From the NCBI GenBank assembly GCA_019348475.1, contig JAHWJJ010000365.1, positions 1 to 5,019 of the forward strand: a DNA stretch of 5,019 bases, read 5' to 3'. The translations under genes were made by a program, and so were the position numbers. Positions 1 through 5,019 of this stretch are shown here, piece after piece; the first letter of the stretch is position 1, and each line of letters begins with the position of its first letter. The notes beneath the pieces were generated by a model. That model made no database searches, was not told the origin of the DNA, and saw only the letters and a program-made list of their open reading frames with translations. Origin of the DNA: Gemmatimonadota bacterium (GTDB lineage Bacteria > Gemmatimonadota > Gemmatimonadetes > Longimicrobiales > Longimicrobiaceae).

Positions 1-340
1 CCGGGGCACATCATCCACCCGATTGCGATCTGTAAGAGGCCGCCCCGGCTGGACGTTCCGAAGCGCGCCGGGAACCGTGCTTCCGAATGAGGCGCCGCGG
101 GATCTTTCCCGACGCAGCCCCCCGGCACCGACCGAGGAATCTACTCACCCGCGCTTGTACTCTGCCGACGCCGGGGCTTGCCGCGAGAGCACGCGTAGAG
201 ACGACAGCGCGCGTCGCTTCACGGTTCTGGTATCACCGAGGACGCCGCTCCCCGCGCATCCTCCTCGATGCGGCGCTATCTTGCCGCCCGGCGCGACCCA
301 CGGACCGACCTCTTCCGCGGTCCCCATCCACGGGTTGACG
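1..340. other. Leader region without a convincing gene
   Basis: The + strand frame that reaches folK is open back to the window edge, but before position 341 its codons are mixed (AGA, TCA, GTA, CTT, ACT and others) and lack the G/C third-position bias of the real genes. The extension has no recognisable domain. Weak signals only: a TATCTT hexamer at 277-282 that could be a -10 box about 60 nt upstream of the folK start, without a matching -35; a 6-bp inverted repeat, CGAGGA at 237-242 with TCCTCG at 262-267; and GCGGC/GCCGC arms at 270-274 and 283-287 around the TATCTT. The first 90 nt could hold the tail of an upstream gene in frame 1 (stop at 88-90), but that peptide is not recognisable. 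Confidence 0.5.
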
Positions 341-883
341 ATGAACGACGACGCGCGACACGAGGTGCTGCTGGGGCTGGGCGCCAACCTGGGTGAACCG
401 CTGGAGCAGCTGAGCGCCGCCGTACGCGCGCTGTCGGCGTTCGTGCGCGTGGACGCCGTCTCGTCGGTCTACCGCAGCGAGCCCGTGGGGTACGCGGACC
501 AGCCGGACTTCTACAACGTGGTGGTGCGGGGCACGACGGCAATGCACCCCGAGGCGCTGCTGGACGCCGCGCGGGGGGTGGAGGAGTGGCTGGGACGGCG
601 GCGCACCTTCGCGAACGCGCCACGGACCATCGACGTGGACCTGCTGGCGTACGGCACCGTCGTGATGCGGAGGGACGCGCTCACGCTTCCCCATCCGCGG
701 CTGCACCTGCGCGGGTTCGTGCTGCATCCGCTGGCAGAGGTGGCGCCGGACTGGACGCATCCTGTCTTGAGGCGGACGGCGCGGGAGTTGCTTTCCACCG
801 CCCCCGCACTGGAGCGCGTCGAACGGGTGGGCGCGCTTCCCGGGCCCGGGGCACCGCTTGCCCCCGCGCGTCCGCCGGGCTAA
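341..883 (+). CDS. folK: 2-amino-4-hydroxy-6-hydroxymethyldihydropteridine pyrophosphokinase (HPPK)
   Basis: This cytoplasmic enzyme transfers pyrophosphate from ATP to 6-hydroxymethyl-7,8-dihydropterin, the step before dihydropteroate synthase in folate synthesis. The 180-residue product covers the usual HPPK fold (about 160 residues) from end to end. Visible motifs are GLGANLG (12-18) near the N-terminus, YRSEPVGY (44-51), QPDFYNVVV (54-62), EEWLGRRR (81-88), the signature PRTIDVDLL (94-102) with the two metal-binding aspartates D98 and D100, LPHPR (116-120) and FVLHPLAEVAPDW (126-138). ATG 341 is chosen because family similarity begins a few residues after it and upstream codons look non-coding; no clear Shine-Dalgarno precedes it. 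The stretch ANAPR (91-95) replaces the common RWGPR. The tail after about 160 is Pro/Ala/Gly-rich and probably disordered. The YbdK-like gene starts 43 nt downstream, so co-transcription is likely. Confidence 0.95.
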   Translation: MNDDARHEVLLGLGANLGEPLEQLSAAVRALSAFVRVDAVSSVYRSEPVGYADQPDFYNVVVRGTTAMHPEALLDAARGVEEWLGRRRTFANAPRTIDVDLLAYGTVVMRRDALTLPHPRLHLRGFVLHPLAEVAPDWTHPVLRRTARELLSTAPALERVERVGALPGPGAPLAPARPPG

Positions 884-892
884 GCTCCCGGC
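874..892 (+). repeat. Small inverted repeat over the folK stop codon
   Basis: GCCGGG at 874-879 pairs perfectly with CCCGGC at 887-892 around a 7-nt loop that contains the folK TAA. The right arm also belongs to a 10-bp palindrome, CCCGGCCGGG, at 887-896. No T-run follows, so it is a poor intrinsic terminator. It may modulate or protect RNA between folK and the next gene, or be a chance product of high GC. Confidence 0.3.
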
Positions 893-926
893 CGGGCGGA
901 ACGCGCGTTCCCTATCACGACGCCGC

Positions 927-2078
927 ATGCCCCGCCCCGAAGACTTTACTCTCGGCGTAGAAGAAGAGTACCAGCTCGTCGACGCGCGCACCGGCGAGCT
1001 GAGGAGCCGCGCCCGCTACGTGATCGCCGGTGACTGGGCCCGCGAGCTCAAGGCCGAGATGCAGGAGCACACGGTCGAGGTGGAGACCGGCGTGTGCCAG
1101 GGCACCCACTGCCTGCGCGAAGACCTGGCGCGGCTGCGTTTTACCGCGGCCGTGGCGGCGGAGGCCGAGGGGCTGCGCATCGTGGCCGCGGGGACGCACC
1201 CCGCCAGCCGGGCCGAGGGCCACGTGTTCAACCCCGCGCCCGTCTACCAGGAGCTGCGCGAGGAGTACCGGCGGCTGGCGGAGTCGCAGGCCATCTTCGG
1301 GATGCACGTGCACGTGGGGGTGCCCCAGGGGGTGGACCGGGCCCGGGCGGGGAACTGCGTGCGCCTGCACCTTCCCCTGCTGCTGGCGCTCTCCGCCGCC
1401 TCGCCCTACTTCGCGGGGCAGGACACGGGGCACGCGTCGTACCGGTCCGTGCTCTGGCGCCGCTGGCCGCGGACGGGCGCCCCGCCGCGCTTTTCGGGCG
1501 ACGCCGAGTACGCGGCGCTGGTGCGGTGGATGATGGAGTCGGGGCGCATCGACGCACCGGGGCGGCTGTACTGGGAGATGCGGCCGCACCACGTGTATCC
1601 CACCATCGAGGCGCGCATCGCCGACTGCACGCCCCGGCTGGAGGACGCCGTGGCGATCGCGGCGCTGCTGCGGGCCATCGTGGCCGGCGCGGTGGAGGGG
1701 GTGCTGCGCGATTCGCCGCTCCCCGACGCGTTCGTGCAGACGCTGCTGGGCGACAACGGGTGGCGGGCGAGCCGGTACGGCGCGCGGGCGGTGTTCGCCG
1801 ACCTGGAATCGCCGGAGCCGCGCACCATCTCGGCCGCGGCGTGGGCGGAGCGCCTGGGCGAGCGGCTGCAGGGCATCGCCGCGGCGCTGGGCGACGCCGA
1901 CGAGCTGGAGGGGCTGCAGCGGCTGGTGCAGCGCGGGTGCGCGGCGGACGCCATCCGCCGGCGGGCCGACGAGGTGGACGGCGACCTGGGGCGGGTGGCC
2001 CTGTGGCTGGCCGACGAGACGGTGGTGGGCGCGGGGTTGGACCGCCGCGCGCGGCAACGATTACAGGAACCGGTATGA
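927..2078 (+). CDS. ybdK: Carboxylate-amine ligase, YbdK / glutamate-cysteine ligase 2 family
   Basis: The 383-residue product is full length for the GCS2 family of ATP-dependent carboxylate-amine ligases, which join an amino group to a side-chain carboxylate, as in gamma-glutamylcysteine synthesis. E. coli YbdK has only weak glutamate-cysteine ligase activity, so the natural substrate here is unknown. Motifs in order: FTLGVEEEYQLVD (7-19), EMQEHTVEVETG (44-55), AAGTHP (87-92), IFGMHVHVGV (123-132), SPYFAGQDTGHASYRS (159-174), WEMRPHHVYPTIEARIAD (216-233) and NGWRASRYG (277-285). The acidic N-terminal cluster and the HVHV segment are expected in the ATP/metal site. ATG 927 is the only ATG or GTG start that fits the family N-terminus; an in-frame TTG at 858 would overlap folK and add a non-conserved stretch. 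No clear ribosome binding site is seen. The 3' end overlaps aroB by 4 nt, suggesting translational coupling. A glutathione role is possible but not shown. Confidence 0.9.
   Translation: MPRPEDFTLGVEEEYQLVDARTGELRSRARYVIAGDWARELKAEMQEHTVEVETGVCQGTHCLREDLARLRFTAAVAAEAEGLRIVAAGTHPASRAEGHVFNPAPVYQELREEYRRLAESQAIFGMHVHVGVPQGVDRARAGNCVRLHLPLLLALSAASPYFAGQDTGHASYRSVLWRRWPRTGAPPRFSGDAEYAALVRWMMESGRIDAPGRLYWEMRPHHVYPTIEARIADCTPRLEDAVAIAALLRAIVAGAVEGVLRDSPLPDAFVQTLLGDNGWRASRYGARAVFADLESPEPRTISAAAWAERLGERLQGIAAALGDADELEGLQRLVQRGCAADAIRRRADEVDGDLGRVALWLADETVVGAGLDRRARQRLQEPV
2065..2068 (+). promoter_or_regulatory. Ribosome binding site for aroB
   Basis: AGGA lies 6 nt before ATG 2075, inside the last codons of the upstream ligase gene. 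It supports the ATGA-overlap start for aroB, as opposed to the much longer open frame that extends backwards through the ligase gene. Confidence 0.6.
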
Positions 2079-3199
2079 GCACGCCCCACAGAGTGAAGGT
2101 TGCGCTTCCCCAGGCCAGCTCGCGCGGCTACGAGGTGCTGGTGGGCCCCGGCCTCTTTTGCAGCCTGGCCTCCATCCTTTCGCGCTTCTGTCCGGCGCAC
2201 CGCTACGCCGTGGTCACCGACGACCGCGTGGCCGAGCTGTACGCCGTGCGCCTGTCGCGCATGCTGCACGGCGCGGGGTACAGGACCGACGTCTTCGCCT
2301 TCACCTCGGGCGAGGCGCAGAAGAGCCGGGAGACGTGGGCGCTGGTGAGCGACGCCATGCTCGAGGCCGGCTGCGGGCGCGACACCGCCCTGCTGGCCTT
2401 TGGCGGCGGCGTCCCCGGCGACCTGGGCGGCTTCGTGGCCGCCACGTACATGCGCGGCCTCCCGTACGTGCAGGTGCCCACGTCCCTGCTGGCGATGATC
2501 GACGCCTCCGTGGGCGGCAAGACGGGGGTGGACACGCCCGCGGGAAAGAACCTGGTGGGCGCCTTTCACCAGCCCCACTGCGTGGTCATCGATCCCGAGC
2601 TGCTGCAGACGCTTCCCGACGCGCACCTGCGCGCCGGCCTGGCCGAGGCGGTAAAGCACGGCGCCATTGCCGACGCCGAGTACCTGCGGTGGATCGAGCA
2701 GAACGCGGACGCGCTGCTGGCGGGCGATCCGCAGGCCCTGGCGCGCCTGATCGTCCGCTCGGTAGAGATCAAGGCCGAGATCGTGGCGCGGGACGAAAAC
2801 GAGAGCGGCCCCCGCAAGCTGCTCAACTTTGGCCACACCATCGCCCACGCGGTGGAGGCGGTGAGCGGGTACGCGATGCTGCACGGCGAGGCGGTGGCCG
2901 TGGGGATGGTGGAAGAGGCGCGCATCGGCGAACGCTCCGGCGTCACCGTCGCGGGGACGGCGGCGCGGCTGCGCGCGCTGCTGGGCAGGCTTGGCCTTCC
3001 CACCTCGCTCCCCCTGGGCTACGCCGCGGACGAGGTGGTGGGCTGGACCCGCAGCGACAAGAAGGCGCGCCAGGGCCGGGTGGAGTACGCGCTCATCCAG
3101 GACATCGGCACGCCGCTGCTGGGCAAGGAGGGCCGCTGGGGACACGCCGTCGCCGACGAGACGGTGGCGGAGGTGCTGGCGGGCGCGGGGCGGGGGTAG
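2075..3199 (+). CDS. aroB: 3-dehydroquinate synthase
   Basis: This cytoplasmic NAD+- and metal-dependent enzyme converts DAHP to 3-dehydroquinate, the second step of the shikimate pathway to chorismate, aromatic amino acids and p-aminobenzoate. The 374-residue product is normal in length. Motifs: the nucleotide-binding GGGVPGDLGGFVAATYMRG (110-128); PTSLLAMIDASVGGKTGVD (135-153); GKNLVGAFHQP (157-167); GLAEAVKHG (188-196); LLNFGHTIAHAVE (249-261); and MLHGEAVAVGM (268-278). By comparison with fungal AroB the metal ligands should be E191, H254 and H270, with catalytic K194 and N251 present. A conserved basic SDKK lies at 327-330. The frame is open far upstream, but the family match starts only at ATG 2075, which has AGGA 6 nt ahead and overlaps the previous stop as ATGA. 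The TAG stop directly abuts the octamer repeats that follow. It is the last gene of the run, before a ~500-nt gap. Confidence 0.97.
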   Translation: MSTPHRVKVALPQASSRGYEVLVGPGLFCSLASILSRFCPAHRYAVVTDDRVAELYAVRLSRMLHGAGYRTDVFAFTSGEAQKSRETWALVSDAMLEAGCGRDTALLAFGGGVPGDLGGFVAATYMRGLPYVQVPTSLLAMIDASVGGKTGVDTPAGKNLVGAFHQPHCVVIDPELLQTLPDAHLRAGLAEAVKHGAIADAEYLRWIEQNADALLAGDPQALARLIVRSVEIKAEIVARDENESGPRKLLNFGHTIAHAVEAVSGYAMLHGEAVAVGMVEEARIGERSGVTVAGTAARLRALLGRLGLPTSLPLGYAADEVVGWTRSDKKARQGRVEYALIQDIGTPLLGKEGRWGHAVADETVAEVLAGAGRG

Positions 3200-3222
3200 G
3201 GTGAACGGGTGAACGGGTGAAC
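3199..3222 (+). repeat. Three tandem GGGTGAAC octamers at the aroB stop
   Basis: GGGTGAAC occurs at 3199-3206, 3207-3214 and 3215-3222, all identical. The first unit shares its first base with the TAG stop of aroB. The unit is the exact reverse complement of GTTCACCC, the main unit of the array at 3521-3616. A degenerate single copy, AGGTGAAC, is at 3261-3268. Immediately after the units, ACGCT (3221-3225) and AGCGT (3229-3233) form a tiny inverted repeat. Confidence 0.9.
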
Positions 3223-3509
3223 GCTCGGAGCGTGCATCGCCAGACGAATTCTCCCCACGCAGGTGAACGGCTGAAGGATTCTCGACAGCTCGCCGCTGCC
3301 TGACGGCGCGCGGCTGGAACGGCGATGAGCCCTGCTCGTAGCGCGGGCTCGACGGCGCGCCTCCGGGTTAGCCGCACCGGTCCGAGCCTCCCGCGCGGGG
3401 AACGCGCCGAAGCGAGTCGAATTCTCCGCTCCCCCATCGGGTTTACGGGGGAGAGGGCGCCCGCCGCCGCGACGCGTCCCCCCGCGGAGGGTGAGGCCCG
3501 CCGAACGTA
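3223..3509. other. Intergenic region with short repeats and hairpins, no gene
   Basis: I find no protein with family similarity, good codon use or a ribosome binding site here. The region holds two copies of CGAATTCTCC (3245-3254 and 3418-3427), two copies of GACGGCGCGC (3302-3311 and 3351-3360), and an inverted repeat GAGCCC (3327-3332) with GGGCTC (3345-3350) around a 12-nt loop. Composition is less biased than in the genes. The mix of short direct and inverted repeats resembles dispersed intergenic repeat material, but copy number elsewhere cannot be judged from one window. Confidence 0.6.
3429..3453 (+). repeat. Hairpin CTCCCCC / GGGGGAG
   Basis: CTCCCCC at 3429-3435 is perfectly complementary to GGGGGAG at 3447-3453 with an 11-nt loop. 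It starts two bases after the second CGAATTCTCC copy. No T-run follows (GAGAGGGCG continues on the + strand), so it is not a good terminator; it may be part of a dispersed repeat unit. Confidence 0.45.
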
Positions 3510-3523
3510 ACCGATTACCGATT
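3510..3523 (+). repeat. Two tandem ACCGATT heptamers at the array edge
   Basis: ACCGATT occurs at 3510-3516 and again at 3517-3523. The second copy runs into the first octamer (ATTCACCC, 3521-3528), so a 7-bp period switches to an 8-bp period at the array border. This is a small repeat and could be incidental. Confidence 0.6.
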
Positions 3524-3616
3524 CACCCTTTCACCCTTTCACCCTTTCACCCTTTCACCCGTTCACCCGTTCACCCGTTCACCCGTTCACCCGTTCACCC
3601 GTTCACCCGTTCACCG
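3521..3616 (+). repeat. Twelve-unit tandem array of (T/G)TTCACCC
   Basis: The 96 bp divide exactly into twelve 8-bp units: one ATTCACCC (3521-3528), four TTTCACCC (3529-3560), six GTTCACCC (3561-3608) and a terminal GTTCACCG (3609-3616). Apart from the first and last units, only the first base of the unit varies, and the T-type and G-type units are sorted into two blocks. On the + strand the array is C-rich and G-poor, with no stop codon in any frame; because 8 is not a multiple of 3, every + frame reads the same eight-residue peptide (VHPFTRSP in the G block). On the - strand every unit contains TGA, so all frames are closed. It is best read as a non-coding microsatellite-like repeat of unknown function. 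Confidence 0.95.
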
Positions 3617-3643
3617 AAAGAGGCGCCGGGCGGCGAAACAGGT

Positions 3644-3649
3644 TATCTT
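3644..3649 (+). promoter_or_regulatory. Possible -10 element upstream of the acyltransferase gene
   Basis: TATCTT (within GTTATCTTC) sits 60 nt before the proposed GTG start, a spacing similar to the TATCTT before folK. I see no matching -35 hexamer 16-18 nt upstream. If it is real, transcription would begin almost exactly at the left arm of the strong hairpin at 3655-3683. Confidence 0.2.
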
Positions 3650-3654
3650 CAACG

Positions 3655-3688
3655 GCCGGCCCGGGGACGCGCCCCGGGCCGGCTTTCT
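3655..3688 (+). terminator. Strong GC stem-loop, likely intrinsic terminator or leader hairpin
   Basis: GCCGGCCCGGGG at 3655-3666 pairs perfectly over 12 bp with CCCCGGGCCGGC at 3672-3683, with a 5-nt loop (ACGCG), followed by TTTCTC. The stem and the short T-rich tail on the + strand fit a Rho-independent terminator for transcripts arriving from the aroB side. The tail is weak (TTTCTCGT), and the structure is only 15-20 nt from the acyltransferase start, so a role as a 5' leader hairpin or attenuator of that gene is also possible. On the - strand no T-run follows. Confidence 0.6.
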
Positions 3689-3703
3689 CGTGATCGGACG
3701 CAG

Positions 3704-4687
3704 GTGGCGCAAGCAGACGCGCGGCGGCACGCGCCGCGGCACCGGGTGGAGTACGCGCTGGCACGGACGCTGGAAGGGGCCGCGGCCTCGCTCCCCGAGG
3801 CGATGGCGGACGCCTTCGGGCGGCGGCTGGGCGCGGCGGTCTACCGGCTGGGCATCCGCCGCAGGATCGTGGAGCAGAACCTTCGCCTCGCCTTTCCGGA
3901 TGCGCCCGAGGCGTGGCGGCAGTCCGTGGCCCGCGGCGCGTACGAGCACCTGGGGCGCGAGGCGGCGGCCATGCTGCGGCTGGCCACCCTGGACGCGCGG
4001 GCCGTCATCGACCGCACCATCCCCAAAGGGTGGGACGAGCTGGAGGGCGCGCTGGCGGAGGGGAACGGCTGCATCCTGGTCACGGGGCACTACGGCAACT
4101 GGGAGATCGCGGCGGCCACCGTGGCCTCGCGCGGGGTCCCCATCTCCGCGATCGTCCGCCGGCAGGGGAACCTGCTGGTGGACCAGCGGCTGGACGCCAC
4201 CCGCCGCCGCCTGGGGGTGGAAACCATCTCCCAGCGCGAGGCGCCGCTCAAAGTGCCGCGCGCCCTGCGCAGGAACCGCGTGGTGGGGATCGTGGGCGAC
4301 CAGGACGCGCGCAGGGCGGGGGTGTTCGTCCCCTTTTTCGGCGTCCCCGCGTCCACGCACCGCGGGCCCGCGCTGTTCGCCATCCGCTTCGGCGCGCCGG
4401 TGTTCGCCTGCGTGGCGCGGCGGCTGCCGGGGCCGGGGGTGCGCTACGAGGTGTCGGGAACGCGCGTCCCCGTCCCCCGCACCGGCGACCTGGAGGCGGA
4501 CGTGCGAACCCTCACGGCGGAGCTGGCGGCGCGGCTGGAGGCGTCCGTCCGCCAGGCGCCGGAGCAGTACTTCTGGTTCCACCGGCGCTGGAAAAGCCAG
4601 CCCGCCGGGGAACCGCAGGCGCCGGCACCGGGTATCCCCAGCACGGGCGGTGCGGCGGCGGACGACGCGGAACAGGACGGTCTGTGA
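3704..4687 (+). CDS. Lysophospholipid / Kdo2-lipid A-type acyltransferase (LpxL/HtrB family)
   Basis: The family transfers acyl chains from acyl-ACP to lipid A precursors or related lipids at the inner-membrane cytoplasmic face. The 327-residue product is typical in length. Motifs: an N-terminal RHRVEYALARTLEG (12-24) common to bacterial homologues; RIVEQNLRLAFPD (54-66); the catalytic HX4E motif in GHYGNWE (128-134) with H129 and E134; VGDQDARRAGVFVPFFGVPA (197-216); GPALFAIRFGAPV (221-233); and the C-terminal PEQYFWFHRRWK (286-297). The last 30 residues are Ala/Pro/Gly-rich. The start is uncertain. GTG 3704 gives the expected N-terminus and follows a weak GGA; GTG 3746 would give a shorter protein. 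The frame is open further upstream through the octamer repeats, but that part is not believable protein. It overlaps the glycosyltransferase gene by 4 nt, so the pair is probably co-translated. The exact acceptor (lipid A or another envelope lipid) cannot be told from sequence. Confidence 0.9.
   Translation: MAQADARRHAPRHRVEYALARTLEGAAASLPEAMADAFGRRLGAAVYRLGIRRRIVEQNLRLAFPDAPEAWRQSVARGAYEHLGREAAAMLRLATLDARAVIDRTIPKGWDELEGALAEGNGCILVTGHYGNWEIAAATVASRGVPISAIVRRQGNLLVDQRLDATRRRLGVETISQREAPLKVPRALRRNRVVGIVGDQDARRAGVFVPFFGVPASTHRGPALFAIRFGAPVFACVARRLPGPGVRYEVSGTRVPVPRTGDLEADVRTLTAELAARLEASVRQAPEQYFWFHRRWKSQPAGEPQAPAPGIPSTGGAAADDAEQDGL
4674..4677 (+). promoter_or_regulatory. Ribosome binding site for the glycosyltransferase gene
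   Basis: AGGA lies 6 nt before GTG 4684, the same spacing as the aroB site. It supports a GTG start overlapping the acyltransferase stop as GTGA. Confidence 0.55.
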
Positions 4688-5019
4688 TCTACATCTGCAT
4701 CCCGGCGCTCGACGAGGCGCCGACGGTCGGCGTGCTGCTCTGGCGCATCCGCCAGGTGATGACGGAGTTCCGCCGCGACTTTCACCTGATCGTGCTGGAC
4801 GACGGCTCGTCCGACGGCACCGCCGAGGTGCTGGCGCCGTACGCGCGCGTGCTCCCCCTCACCCTGCTGCGCAATGAGCGCCCGCAGGGGTACGCGGCGG
4901 CGCTGGAGCGCGTGCTGCGCGAAGCCGTCAGGCAGTCCACCCACCCACGGCGCGACACGGCCGTGGTGATGCAGGCCGACTTCACCGATCTCCCGGAGCA
5001 GCTTCCGGAGCTCATCAAG
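4684..5019 (+). CDS. Family 2 glycosyltransferase, 3' end beyond the window
   Basis: The first 112 codons are visible and the frame is still open at the window edge. GT2 enzymes use nucleotide-activated sugars to glycosylate polyprenyl phosphates, lipids or polysaccharides on the cytoplasmic side of the membrane. The N-terminal GT-A fold is clear: IYICIPALDEAPTVG (2-16), a beta strand leading into the nucleotide-binding LIVLDDGSSDGT (35-46), RNERPQGYAAAL (63-74), and VVMQADFTDLPEQLPELI (94-111), which sits where dolichol-phosphate-mannose-synthase-like members have their metal-binding DxD and DPPE segment. Here the first Asp is Gln (QAD), leaving D99 and D102. GTG 4684 is chosen because the family match starts at residue 2 and AGGA lies 6 nt upstream. 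Overlap with the acyltransferase suggests a shared lipid-modification task. Acceptor and sugar are unknown, and any C-terminal membrane helices lie outside the window. Confidence 0.9.
   Translation, partial: MIYICIPALDEAPTVGVLLWRIRQVMTEFRRDFHLIVLDDGSSDGTAEVLAPYARVLPLTLLRNERPQGYAAALERVLREAVRQSTHPRRDTAVVMQADFTDLPEQLPELIK

Overview
The window comes from a high-GC bacterium with strong G/C preference at third codon positions. An LpxL/HtrB-type acyltransferase points to a Gram-negative cell with an acylated outer-membrane lipid. I lean towards a Gemmatimonadota-like lineage (Longimicrobium and relatives). That placement is an impression from gene content and style, not a demonstrated fact. All five supported genes lie on the + strand.

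Layout: (i) 1-340 is a leader in which I find no convincing gene. (ii) 341-3199 is a compact run of three metabolic genes. It holds folK (HPPK, folate pathway), a YbdK-type carboxylate-amine ligase of the glutamate-cysteine ligase 2 family, and aroB (3-dehydroquinate synthase, shikimate pathway). The ligase and aroB overlap by 4 nt (ATGA). folK and aroB are linked biochemically, because chorismate feeds p-aminobenzoate into the folate that folK helps build. (iii) 3200-3703 is a ~500-nt intergenic region and the most unusual part. It begins with three GGGTGAAC units at the aroB stop codon, continues through ~300 nt with short direct repeats and small hairpins, then has a 96-bp tandem array of twelve 8-bp units of type (T/G)TTCACCC, the reverse complement of the first motif. 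It ends in a perfect 12-bp GC stem-loop followed by TTTCTC. (iv) 3704-5019 is a second transcription-unit candidate. It holds an LpxL-like lipid acyltransferase and, overlapping it by 4 nt (GTGA), the start of a family 2 glycosyltransferase that runs off the window. Together they suggest envelope lipid or glycolipid assembly.

The protein-coding genes are ordinary family members. The notable signal is the inverted octamer-repeat system between aroB and the acyltransferase gene. I see no CRISPR array, tRNA, rRNA, transposase or defence gene. No wholly new system can be claimed from the sequence alone.
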